A stretch of DNA of 49,148 nucleotides from Sphingobium sp. AP50. Lineage in GTDB: Bacteria; Pseudomonadota; Alphaproteobacteria; Sphingomonadales; Sphingomonadaceae. Under the pieces are notes generated by a model. That model ran no database searches and had not been told where the DNA came from. It was given only the letters and a program-made list of their open reading frames with translations. The stretch is taken from assembly GCF_900109095.1 (NCBI RefSeq), contig NZ_FNYZ01000029.1, positions 1 through 49,148 of the forward strand, given 5' to 3'. The translations under genes and the position numbers were made by a program. Each line of letters starts with the position of its first letter. Position 1 is the first letter of the stretch. Shown here one piece after another: positions 33,243-41,348 of the stretch.

Positions 33243-33416
33243 GGAAATTTGAATCACTTCGTACCATAGCCTGACCAAGCATGTTCAATTCCGGCCCAGC
33301 TTCACCGAATGATATTTGAGCCGTAATCGAACGGTCATGCTGCATCTGGGAAACCCGACACATCGGGAACGGGATGCCGATCAGGAGAGCAAGGCCCCTC
33401 CCCTGCTCCGGCTGGT

Positions 33417-34601
33417 TTACAGACTGTGCCGGCTTTTCTCATGAAAACGCCGGACAAAACCGATAAACGCTTTCTGATAATTGACGGGCGTTCGTTCGAC
33501 ATCGCTGCCGATCCAAGCCCGGAATTCCTGATGAAGGGTCTGATAGTCCCAGCCCGGACATTCGGCGCGCAATGTCGCCAATGTTGCATCCGTCAACTCA
33601 CCGGCGCTGGCACGGGACGACAGGCTGACGACACTGCGGCGGATGAGAGCGCTCGCGTCGATCTCGACCGCATCATCGGCGGCTTTCGGAGCAAGCTGCA
33701 TCGTGCTCGAACCGACAGTTGACGTTTCCTTTTCCCGCTGCGCGGTTGAAGGAAGCGCTACTGCCGTCTTGCGGCGGCGCATCCGCAATGAAGGTTCCCG
33801 CTTGCCGTCGGGCTGCTCCAGTTCGAGACTATAGCCGGGCAGTGGGTCGCGATCGGCGATCTTGGCGATCTCGAATTTGAAACGGCGATAAGCGCCTTCT
33901 GCACCCGATTTCTCAAAAAGGGTTGGCATGGAGATGGCAAAACCCGCCTCCCCTGCCCCGCCGGCATGTTTGCGGGCAACCTTGTAGAGCCAGCGTTCGC
34001 GTCCGCCCGTCAGGTCGAAATAGGCGCGATCGATGGAGAGCACGCCGCCTTGCATCAACACGCCCTCATAAAACCAGTTGGAAAGTTCGATCGTCATGCC
34101 GCGAGATCGCTCGGTACGCTCGTCGACCAATTGGGTCCAGCCATCAAGCCAGGAGAAAGTGGCTTCGCGCCGATTCTCGGCCCGGATGTTGGTCTTGATC
34201 GTCGTGGCGACAAGTCGATCGAGCGATTGACCCAATAGCTCGTAGGCGCGGCCGGTGGTCGGGCGATGAATGGCACGCAGCAAATCATAGGGCATGAGGT
34301 GCAGCTTGCGTGGAATGTCATTCAGGCCTCGACGCGCCATGTCGGCCAGAACTGAAGCGCAGTAGATCAGGATATCCGCGTCCCAGATCGTCGCCATGCC
34401 ATAATCAGGGTTGGCCGATACATGGACCCAGGCCTTGCCATCGGGGGAGGTGTAGTCGATCGGCTTCACGCGCTTCGACTTGGCGAGCGAAAAGAAAGGG
34501 CGTTCCATCATCTCGCGCTGGTCGCGCAACGGCATATCCGCGATATAGGGCAGGAAGAGCTCGAACTGATCGTTGATCGTGGCGTTGGGCGCGCGGGTCA
34601 T
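33417..34601 (-). CDS. repA: Replication initiator RepA
   Basis: A 394-residue initiator of the plasmid RepA (RPA) type common in sphingomonad and other alphaproteobacterial plasmids. The N-terminal half has the conserved FFSLAKSKRVKPIDY and VSANPDYGMATIWDADILIY blocks, and GRAYELLGQSLDRLVATTIKTNI lies in the DNA-binding winged-helix region. The C-terminal part (GWDYQTLHQEFRAWI) is a separate helical domain. ATG at 34601 is chosen; a TTG 9 codons upstream is possible. It is third in a parA-parB-repA order, separated from parB by a 230-bp gap with two parS-like sites, so it may have its own promoter there. It should bind the iterons at 33111-33242. Confidence 0.9.
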   Translation of the reverse strand: MTRAPNATINDQFELFLPYIADMPLRDQREMMERPFFSLAKSKRVKPIDYTSPDGKAWVHVSANPDYGMATIWDADILIYCASVLADMARRGLNDIPRKLHLMPYDLLRAIHRPTTGRAYELLGQSLDRLVATTIKTNIRAENRREATFSWLDGWTQLVDERTERSRGMTIELSNWFYEGVLMQGGVLSIDRAYFDLTGGRERWLYKVARKHAGGAGEAGFAISMPTLFEKSGAEGAYRRFKFEIAKIADRDPLPGYSLELEQPDGKREPSLRMRRRKTAVALPSTAQREKETSTVGSSTMQLAPKAADDAVEIDASALIRRSVVSLSSRASAGELTDATLATLRAECPGWDYQTLHQEFRAWIGSDVERTPVNYQKAFIGFVRRFHEKSRHSL

Positions 34602-34700
34602 GAGAAAGATGATCCAATGGTAGAGCAAGACAACCCGACTTTGCAGGGCATATGCTGGACCCAGACAAAGGCGAGGGGTTGGTGATAAAGCGGCACGGAA

Positions 34701-34730
34701 GAAAGCCGTTTCCCCGGGGAAACGGCTTTC
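34701..34730. promoter_or_regulatory. parS: parS-like palindrome 1
   Basis: The 16-base core GTTTCCCCGGGGAAAC (34708-34723) is extended by GAAAGCC and GGCTTTC into a 30-bp perfect palindrome. The form resembles parS sites of other replicons (GTT...AAC ends, palindromic core). Confidence 0.75.
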
Positions 34731-34795
34731 TGTATGTAGCTATCGAAGAATAGAAGGCGAAGCGTAAGGCTTGGCGGCGGATGGCTACCGGGGTC

Positions 34796-34811
34796 GTTTC
34801 CCCGGGGAAAC
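34796..34811. promoter_or_regulatory. parS: parS-like palindrome 2
   Basis: A second exact GTTTCCCCGGGGAAAC, 88 bp from the first and 47 bp from the parB stop. Confidence 0.75.
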
Positions 34812-34857
34812 AGCCCTGCAAGCACGGGCCGGTTCATTCTGATCCGCCGCGCGCTTG

Positions 34858-35946
34858 TCACCTCTGAAGACCCAGGCCCTGTTGCTCCAGATGGGCGAGC
34901 GTATCACGCAGGGCATCAATCAGCGCCTCGGTATCCGCGCCTGAGCCAGCATGTAGCCGCAATGTGATGCCCTGACGGCTCACCGACTGAACGGACAGAA
35001 CTGGGCGACCCAGCGGACTGTTCCAGACATAGGGCTCGGCCTTGGGAGTGGCAGTTGCGGCCCGGGGGGCATCCAGCAGTCGCTTGAGGACATCGGCAGC
35101 TGCCAATGGCGTGCCGCCATTTTGACGCAGCATAGCCTGCTCGCTTTCGAGGCCGGCGGCGGCGGCCCGGATCGCCATGGCGGCTTTCTGGTCGTCCAGC
35201 GCCTGGGCCAGCGAATAGGCCGGCTTGAGCTGGACATCGGAGGGCGAAGCAAAGGCGCTGATAACCGCGTCCGGAATCCCCGCGACCTTGATCATTTTGC
35301 TCAGCCAGCCCTTGGACAATTTCAGGCGCTCCGCCATCCGGGTCAGGTGGCTGCCATAATGGTCGTTGAGCGCCTGCGCATAATTGCGGGCGCGCTCCAG
35401 ATCGGAGACATCCTTGCGCGCGCGATTTTCCAGATCGGCGAGGCGGAACGCTGCTTCGTCATCCAGCACCGCGACCTGTGCGACGAATTGAACGTCGGGA
35501 TAGCTGTGCTTGCGCAGCCAGCTGATCGACCAATGGCGTCGAGTGCCTGCAATGACCTCATAATCATGGTCGGGATCACCCTCGACCCGGCGCACCACGG
35601 CGGGGACCTTCTGGCCGCCTTCTGCAACGATGGAATCGATCAGTTCGCGGCAATTTTCTTCGGACAGATGCGCATAAAGACGCGCATTGCCGGGCCATAT
35701 CCGTACGCGCGCAGGGTCCAGCAGGAGTTGCGTAACCTGACGCACCTCTCCTGAAGCCAAACGTGCAAGTGCAGACTCTCGGCCGAGTAAGGTTGTACCG
35801 CGTGCACGATCTCGCTCCACGCGCGGTGCGACAGGAGCAGGCGTGGGGAAAGTAGTTTCCTCTACCGGATCCTGAACAGGCGGTGGGGGGGCTGTTGCTT
35901 CATCAGACAGCAGGGCGGCCAGATAGTCAGATTGCTTACGCGCCAT
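34858..35946 (-). CDS. parB: Partition protein ParB
   Basis: A 362-residue ParB/Spo0J-family partition protein, a centromere-binding CTPase. The N-terminal domain has LIDSIVAEGGQKVPAVVRR and VIAGTRRHW (residues 132-139, the GERRxxA equivalent), then an HTH (LTRMAERLKLSKGWLSKMIKVAGIP) for parS recognition, and a C-terminal dimerisation region. ATG at 35946 follows AGGACAG; an upstream frame extension overlaps the gap to parA and is not protein-like. It binds parS sites probably at 34.7-34.8 kb and works with ParA. Confidence 0.92.
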   Translation of the reverse strand: MARKQSDYLAALLSDEATAPPPPVQDPVEETTFPTPAPVAPRVERDRARGTTLLGRESALARLASGEVRQVTQLLLDPARVRIWPGNARLYAHLSEENCRELIDSIVAEGGQKVPAVVRRVEGDPDHDYEVIAGTRRHWSISWLRKHSYPDVQFVAQVAVLDDEAAFRLADLENRARKDVSDLERARNYAQALNDHYGSHLTRMAERLKLSKGWLSKMIKVAGIPDAVISAFASPSDVQLKPAYSLAQALDDQKAAMAIRAAAAGLESEQAMLRQNGGTPLAAADVLKRLLDAPRAATATPKAEPYVWNSPLGRPVLSVQSVSRQGITLRLHAGSGADTEALIDALRDTLAHLEQQGLGLQR

Positions 35947-36020
35947 GGAACTGTCCTGAAGCAATGGAACATAAAGTGAACAATCGGAAAGGCGAGATTT
36001 GCACTCTAAGGTGGCGGATA

Positions 36021-37217
36021 TCACCCGACATTGACGATATCCTCCTCCCGCGCGGGCGCGACCCGGCCCCAACCTTGCCGGACCAAAGCCTCGATCTGGC
36101 CCATAGCCTGGTCCAGATTGGCCCGGCAGCGCTTGTGCGTGCGTGGCGTGCCGATCGGCTTTTCCAGTTCGTAGACGGTCATCATGCGCAGGGCGGCATG
36201 GCTGATTTCCGCGGAATCCAGGATAGGCACTGGCAGGAGGGCAGGGCCGAAGCTCTGCTCCATGATCGCCCGAACCATCGCATGGCTGGGATCGTTGGAA
36301 TCGAACTTCGAGCAGATCAGTCGCACGAAACTATAGTCGACGGCGATGCCCGCGCCCTGCAACTGGCCGATCACCTGATCCATCATCGACAGGAACTGCA
36401 CCGTCGAACAGAAATCGGGCGTCGTTGCCGCCAGTGGCACCAGCAGCGCATTGGCTGCCTGCATCACCGCCAGACTGATCGTGCCGAGCGCTGGCGGTGG
36501 ATCGAGCAGCACGATGTCATAGCCGCGGGCCAGATCCATCAGCCCTTGCTTGAGCTTGCGGAAACGGGCTGCGAGCACCGACCCGCCGTCGCTGCCAGCC
36601 GCCGCCAGTTCATATTCCACGTCGAACAGTTCCAGATTGGACGGGATGAGGTCGACATTGGGCCAAGCCGTGCGCTTGACGGCGTAGAGAAGGTCGACCT
36701 GTGTCGGATCGATCGACAGATAGGGATAAAGCGTCTCTTCCCGCTGGATGTTGAAATGCGGGTTGAAGCCGAACAATGTCGTTGTCGTCGCCTGACTGTC
36801 GCAATCGACGACCAGTACGCGATAGCCCTGCACCGCGAAATAATGGGCCAGATGCGTCGTGACGGTAGACTTGCCGACGCCGCCCTTGAAATTCTGCACC
36901 GCGATGATGGCCGGCACATCGAGCGGCGCGCGTTCGGGCGTGGCGCCCAGCACTTGCCGCATGTTGAGCAGTTCATCGATCGTATAGCCGGGGCGACGGC
37001 CATTTTCAGTCGGCGGGGCAGGGGGCAGGCGGCCATCATCTTCCGCCATGCGGATACGATTCGTGGAGCAGCCCAACAGTTGCGCGGCCTCGGCAATGCC
37101 AAAGCGCACGTTCAGTTCCTTGCGGCTATCGGGCAGAAAAGCCTTGCGACGCAGGCGTTCCACCATCTTTTCGCCGGCCTCGGCCAGATCGCCGATCTGG
37201 TCAACCACTGCGTTCAT
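36021..37217 (-). CDS. parA: Partition ATPase ParA
   Basis: A 398-residue ParA-family ATPase with the longer, type Ia layout. An N-terminal MerR-like HTH (GIAEAAQLLGCSTNRIRMAEDDGRLP, residues 40-65) precedes a deviant Walker A KGGVGKST (111-118), with DCDSQATTT and LLDPPPALG following. Such ParA proteins also repress their own operon; an 8-bp inverted repeat upstream (37260-37286) is a likely operator. It is first in parA-parB-repA and moves replicon copies apart at division. Confidence 0.93.
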   Translation of the reverse strand: MNAVVDQIGDLAEAGEKMVERLRRKAFLPDSRKELNVRFGIAEAAQLLGCSTNRIRMAEDDGRLPPAPPTENGRRPGYTIDELLNMRQVLGATPERAPLDVPAIIAVQNFKGGVGKSTVTTHLAHYFAVQGYRVLVVDCDSQATTTTLFGFNPHFNIQREETLYPYLSIDPTQVDLLYAVKRTAWPNVDLIPSNLELFDVEYELAAAGSDGGSVLAARFRKLKQGLMDLARGYDIVLLDPPPALGTISLAVMQAANALLVPLAATTPDFCSTVQFLSMMDQVIGQLQGAGIAVDYSFVRLICSKFDSNDPSHAMVRAIMEQSFGPALLPVPILDSAEISHAALRMMTVYELEKPIGTPRTHKRCRANLDQAMGQIEALVRQGWGRVAPAREEDIVNVG

Positions 37218-37414
37218 TTTGTCCCCCGGACATTGGCTTGAAGCTTAATGTCGTGGACTATTGCAGACTTCATTCAAATCTGCAATGTGCGAGCGTCAGG
37301 GAGGCAGGTTTGGCTATTCTGCCCATTTTGCATTCCAACTCTATTTTATGATCGGAACTGCAACAGGACGACATCATGCGCGCAAGGATGCGCGCAAACG
37401 CCGCCGTGCTTGCT
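37218..37414. promoter_or_regulatory. parA promoter/operator region
   Basis: A 197-bp gap with ATTGCAGA and TCTGCAAT (37260-37267 and 37279-37286) as exact complements around 11 bases. This should be the ParA autoregulatory operator. AT-rich flank (37331-37352) may hold the promoter. Confidence 0.6.
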
Positions 37415-38833
37415 TTATTGCCGTGTTTTCGACGCGCCGCTTGCCCAATTGTCGGGGCCTGACGCTGCGCTGTCTTCAGGGCCGATATCCAGCATCGGCT
37501 GACCCGCCGCGCCATGGCGCTGCCAGACGGGCAGGCCGGTGCCGTTGGGATTGCCGTTCTTGACGAAATTTACCAGATATCCGCTGGAAATCCGCCCAAT
37601 GGCGCGATCGGCAGCAGTGGTCGCCGCGCCATATTTTATCCCCACCGTGTCGAAGAAATAGGGGATTTCGCTGGCATGCCCCGCGCCCTTTGTCTCGGCT
37701 GTTCGCGCCGATGCAGCGACGTAGGAAAAGCGATAATAATAGGTCGGCACGCCTTGCGCGACGAACTGGTCTGCCATCGTCCGGGCGCCCGCGATCATTG
37801 GACCGGACGGCCCGCCAATATCATCACTGGTCGCGCCGACCATCACCGGCACCCTCGCGAAATGCCCGGCCTGATAGGCGGCTAAGCTGTCGACCGCGAT
37901 GCGGCCATCCGCAATGGGGCTGCTATGATCGCGCGGTGCGCCACTGAACAAGGCGGCCAGATTCAACCCATCCACAATATCGTCTGCCGGGAGGGCGCGC
38001 AATTTGGCGAGCGCGTCGGGACTATCGGCTGCCACGCCCTTCTTCGCGCCAAAGGCAGCGCCCAGCACTTGCGCCCCTGCCAGCGTGGCGTCGCCCATCG
38101 GCATCGGTCCGCCCGACTGGATCACCGCCTTGCTGAACAGCCCCTGCGCCATGGGCGAGGTCAGCAGCGCATGCACGGACATGCCGCCAGCGCTTTCGCC
38201 GATGATGGTGACATTGGCGGGATCACCGCCAAAAGCCGCGATATTGGCCTGCACCCAGCGCAGGGCCGCGATCTGGTCCATATAGCCATAATTGGCGAGC
38301 AGACCCTTGTCCGCATCCGCCTTCGTCAGGGCAGGATGGGCGAAGGTACCGAAGCGGCCCAGCCGATAGTTGAAACTGACCACCATGATGCCCTGCCTGG
38401 CCAGCGCATCGCCTGCATAGGTCGGCGGGGACGAGCCACCGTTTACGAACCCACCGCCATAGATCCAGACCATGACCGGCAATCTGCCCTTGGCCGCTTC
38501 CGGCTTCCAGACATTGACGAACAGGCAATCCTCGGCCGGCGGGGTGCCGAGCGGCGCCGCATCGCTGGGGAAGGGGAGTTGCATGCAATCATGCCCGTAA
38601 TGGCTGGCATCGCGTATCCCCTGCCAATGCGCGACGGGTTGCGGCGCGCGCCAGCGCAAGTCGCCGACCGGTGGCGCTGCAAAGGGAATGCCCTTGAAAG
38701 AGGCGACCCCTTCCGCCGCCACACCGCGCAATGCGCCGTCGCCTATCGTCACTTCCGGCGCGTCAGGGGCAGCCAGGCTGGGGGGTGAATATAGGGCAAG
38801 GGCCAGCGCTAACAGGCGTGTCGACTTGGACAT
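37415..38833 (-). CDS. Exported type B carboxylesterase
   Basis: A 472-residue carboxylesterase/para-nitrobenzyl-esterase-like enzyme with a signal peptide (MSKSTRLLALALALYSPPSLAA). FKGIPFAAPPVGDLRWRAP, EDCLFVNVWKP, the oxyanion hole IYGGGF and nucleophile GESAGG (Ser214) are all present, with GHASEIPYFF for the catalytic His. Compared with the fusion protein at 28-30 kb it lacks the PEBP part and is a single domain. It lies 48 bp downstream of a Gfo/Idh gene and points the same way. Confidence 0.88.
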   Translation of the reverse strand: MSKSTRLLALALALYSPPSLAAPDAPEVTIGDGALRGVAAEGVASFKGIPFAAPPVGDLRWRAPQPVAHWQGIRDASHYGHDCMQLPFPSDAAPLGTPPAEDCLFVNVWKPEAAKGRLPVMVWIYGGGFVNGGSSPPTYAGDALARQGIMVVSFNYRLGRFGTFAHPALTKADADKGLLANYGYMDQIAALRWVQANIAAFGGDPANVTIIGESAGGMSVHALLTSPMAQGLFSKAVIQSGGPMPMGDATLAGAQVLGAAFGAKKGVAADSPDALAKLRALPADDIVDGLNLAALFSGAPRDHSSPIADGRIAVDSLAAYQAGHFARVPVMVGATSDDIGGPSGPMIAGARTMADQFVAQGVPTYYYRFSYVAASARTAETKGAGHASEIPYFFDTVGIKYGAATTAADRAIGRISSGYLVNFVKNGNPNGTGLPVWQRHGAAGQPMLDIGPEDSAASGPDNWASGASKTRQ

Positions 38834-38882
38834 GGCTTATCCTCTCCTCGTAACGGGGGCTATTCTGTCTCGAAAGGTGTCC

Positions 38883-39926
38883 TCAATCCAGAGGTAGCGT
38901 CACGGCACGGGCTTCGCGGGCGGACAGCCATGCCGCTTCGATCACTTGCTGGACCGCGACCGCATCCTGTGTGGAAACGGGCAGGGGGCCTCCGGTCAGC
39001 AAGGCTTCGGCTACCCCGGCATAAAAGCGTTCCTGGCATCCGGTTTCTGCCGGATGCCGTGTCATGCACCCGTCGCCATCGCGATGTTCGACCGGATCGT
39101 CATCCACGCCCCACCCCCTGTCGCCCGGTCGCAGCCCGGCGATCAGTTGGGCCTCCTGCGGATCGAGTTGGCGCTTGATGAGGGTGCCTTCGGTCCCATG
39201 AACCGTGAAGCGCGGCGCACCACCTTGGTCTCCACCCGGCGCGTTCAGGCTGGCATGCAGCACGATCCGCTTGTCGGCGTAGCGCAAGATTACATGCGCC
39301 CAATCGTCCGCGCTCGACCCCGCTCGCAGTGCTGTAATATCCGCGCTGACGGCGTCGGGCGATCCGAACAGGGCCAGCGCCTGATCCACCAGATGTGGCC
39401 CCAGATCGAACCAGACGCCCGATCCTGCCGATCCATCTTCCCGCCAGCGATCGCGGATTTCCGGTCGGAACCGATCGAAATGGCTTTCGAAATGGGTGAC
39501 GCGACCGACCGCGCCAGTTTCGATCGCTGTCTTGATGCTGAGGAAATCGCTGTCGAAACGGCGATTGTGAAATACCGCCAGCCGCCGGTCCACGCTCTGC
39601 GCCAACGCCGCCAGCTCGCGCGCTTCCCCCAGCGACAGGGCAAAGGGCTTGTCCACCACGACATGTTTGCCCGATCGCAGCGCATCGGCGGCCAGCGCTG
39701 CATGTGTCGCACTCGGTGTCGCAATGACAACCAGATCGATCGCCGGATCGGCCAGCAAATCCTCCACTTGCTCGACACAGGCGATGGCAGGATCGAGCGC
39801 GGCAACCTCCACCTCCCGACTGGTGACGATCGCTTTCAACTCCAGCCCGGCCGCCGCCCGGATCAGTGGCGCATGGAAAACCCGGCCGGCCATGCCATAG
39901 CCGATCAGCCCGACCCCGATGCTCAT
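38883..39926 (-). CDS. Gfo/Idh/MocA oxidoreductase
   Basis: A 347-residue NAD(P)-dependent oxidoreductase. Rossmann motif GLIGYGMAGRVFHAP (residues 6-20), the DKP motif (VVVDKPFAL, Lys93) and DLGPHLVDQAL for the catalytic His are complete. It resembles the YdgJ/IolW-type group acting on cyclitols and sugars; the substrate is not deducible. It overlaps the tesA stop by ATGA, forming a coupled pair. Confidence 0.85.
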   Translation of the reverse strand: MSIGVGLIGYGMAGRVFHAPLIRAAAGLELKAIVTSREVEVAALDPAIACVEQVEDLLADPAIDLVVIATPSATHAALAADALRSGKHVVVDKPFALSLGEARELAALAQSVDRRLAVFHNRRFDSDFLSIKTAIETGAVGRVTHFESHFDRFRPEIRDRWREDGSAGSGVWFDLGPHLVDQALALFGSPDAVSADITALRAGSSADDWAHVILRYADKRIVLHASLNAPGGDQGGAPRFTVHGTEGTLIKRQLDPQEAQLIAGLRPGDRGWGVDDDPVEHRDGDGCMTRHPAETGCQERFYAGVAEALLTGGPLPVSTQDAVAVQQVIEAAWLSAREARAVTLPLD

Positions 39927-40648
39927 GGCTTTAATGCTCCCGCTACGACAGGTGCCAGTTTGCCGACGATCACCGTCACGCCCTTGTCATTGGGATGGAT
40001 GCCGTCAGGCAGTTGCAGCGATCGTTTGCCGATCACGCCGTCCAGCATGAAGGGATAGAGGGGCGCATCATAGCGTTTGGCAAGATCGGAATAGATGGGG
40101 TTGAAGGCGGCTGCATAGTCCGGCCCCATATTGGGCGATGCGAGCATGCCGGTCAGCATTACCTTGATCCCCCGCCGCTTCGCCTCGCTCAGGATCGCAC
40201 CCAGATTGGCGCGGGTTTCTTTGGGGCTGAGGCCGCGCAGCATGTCGTTGCCGCCCAGTCCCACCAGCATCAGGTCAGGTTTGCGCGGCAAGCCGTCCAG
40301 CGTGAAGGCGAGACGCGCCAGACCGGCCGCCGTCGTGTCGCCCGACACCCCGGCATTGACCACCCGTACCTTCATGCCGCGCCGGTTCAGCGCCTGTTCC
40401 AGCACTGGCGCCAGTCCCTTGTCCTGATCCAGATTATAGCCGGCATAAAGGCTGTCGCCAAAGGCCAGGACCAGTTTTGCGTCGGCGATCGGGGCGGCAG
40501 CCGAGACAACCGCATTGCCGGTCTGTGCCGTGTCGGCCGGCGGGGGAGGGGGCGGCGCCTTGTCGGAACAGCCACTCGCCAGATGGACAAACAGCATCAT
40601 CGCCCCATATTGCAACAGTCTGCCCGCCAAGGAGCGCTCCTTTTTCAT
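39923..40648 (-). CDS. tesA: TesA-like SGNH esterase lipoprotein
   Basis: A 241-residue GDSL/SGNH hydrolase related to E. coli TesA (thioesterase I/lysophospholipase L1). A lipoprotein signal with lipobox LASGC (Cys27) anchors it to a membrane, unlike soluble periplasmic TesA. Catalytic Ser66 is in FGDSLYAGYN, oxyanion Gly/Asn in VNAGVSGDT and GLGGNDML, and Asp/His in LPDGIHPND. A proline run (residues 32-37) separates anchor and domain. The start ATG is inside the CATG that also starts the divergent ybbA-like gene. Neighbourhood with ybbA and ybbP is the classical tesA arrangement. Confidence 0.88.
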   Translation of the reverse strand: MKKERSLAGRLLQYGAMMLFVHLASGCSDKAPPPPPPADTAQTGNAVVSAAAPIADAKLVLAFGDSLYAGYNLDQDKGLAPVLEQALNRRGMKVRVVNAGVSGDTTAAGLARLAFTLDGLPRKPDLMLVGLGGNDMLRGLSPKETRANLGAILSEAKRRGIKVMLTGMLASPNMGPDYAAAFNPIYSDLAKRYDAPLYPFMLDGVIGKRSLQLPDGIHPNDKGVTVIVGKLAPVVAGALKP

Positions 40649-41348
40649 GCATTTGCCCATCGATCCCGCCACTATCGCGATCCGCGCGCACAATGTCACC
40701 CTCTCGCTTGGCACGTGCGATGCGCCGGTAGCGATCCTGAAGGGCGTGGATCTGTCTATCCTGCGCGGCGAAAGCGTCGCCATATTGGGCGCTTCGGGAT
40801 CGGGCAAAAGTTCGCTGATGGCGGTCCTCTCCGGCCTCGAACGCGCCAGTGGCGGTCATGTCGATGTCGGCGGCGTCGATTTCGGGACGCTCGGCGAGGA
40901 TGAACTGGCCCGCGCCCGGCGCGGCCGGATCGGCATCGTGCTGCAGAGCTTCCACCTGTTGCCGACCATGACGGCACTGGAAAATGTCGCCGTCCCGCTC
41001 GAACTTTCCGGCCATGCTGATGCTTTCGCGTTGGCCGCCGAAGAATTGCGCGCCGTCGGCCTCGGCCACCGGCTCGATCATTATCCTGCCCAATTATCGG
41101 GAGGGGAGCAGCAGCGCGTCGCCATCGCGCGTGCGGTCGCGCCGCGCCCGACCCTGCTCTTCGCTGACGAGCCGACTGGCAATCTTGATGTCACCACGGG
41201 CGCGGCGATCATGGATTTGCTGTTCGACCGGCAAAAGGCGGCGGGCGCGACGCTGGTCATCATCACCCATGATCCCGTCTTGGCGGAACGCTGCGGCCGC
41301 ATCATCGAAATGCGCGATGGTCAGATCGTCGCGGATCGCGCGGCATGA
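40647..41348 (+). CDS. ybbA: ABC transporter ATP-binding protein (YbbA-like)
   Basis: A 233-residue ATPase of the LolD/MacB/YbbA type. Walker A GASGSGKSS (48-56), signature LSGGEQQR, Walker B LLFADEP and the H-loop His (ITHDP) are all present. It overlaps the permease gene by ATGA and starts at a CATG shared with divergent tesA. Mechanotransmission-type complex with YbbP; the natural cargo is not established. Confidence 0.9.
   Translation: MHLPIDPATIAIRAHNVTLSLGTCDAPVAILKGVDLSILRGESVAILGASGSGKSSLMAVLSGLERASGGHVDVGGVDFGTLGEDELARARRGRIGIVLQSFHLLPTMTALENVAVPLELSGHADAFALAAEELRAVGLGHRLDHYPAQLSGGEQQRVAIARAVAPRPTLLFADEPTGNLDVTTGAAIMDLLFDRQKAAGATLVIITHDPVLAERCGRIIEMRDGQIVADRAA

Larger units (their letters stand above)
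32965..33250. other. Putative replication origin
   Basis: In order: a DnaA box TTATCCACT (32986-32994, 8 of 9 to consensus), an AT-rich stretch (32995-33056) suited to strand opening, a 10-bp perfect inverted repeat (TCCGAATCGC / GCGATTCGGA, 33072-33081 and 33091-33100), and six iterons (33111-33242). It lies just past the end of repA, which reads toward it. The combination is characteristic of an iteron-controlled origin. Confidence 0.75.
34629..34857. promoter_or_regulatory. parB-repA gap with parS sites
   Basis: It carries two perfect copies of GTTTCCCCGGGGAAAC and should also contain the repA promoter and any control element that sets initiator level. ParB bound here could influence repA transcription. 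No clear -35/-10 was identified. Confidence 0.5.

Noticed and set aside
34701..34811. The palindromes considered as transcription terminators of parB or repA.
   Set aside because: They have no loop or T run and recur as the same 16-base sequence, which fits protein-binding sites better.
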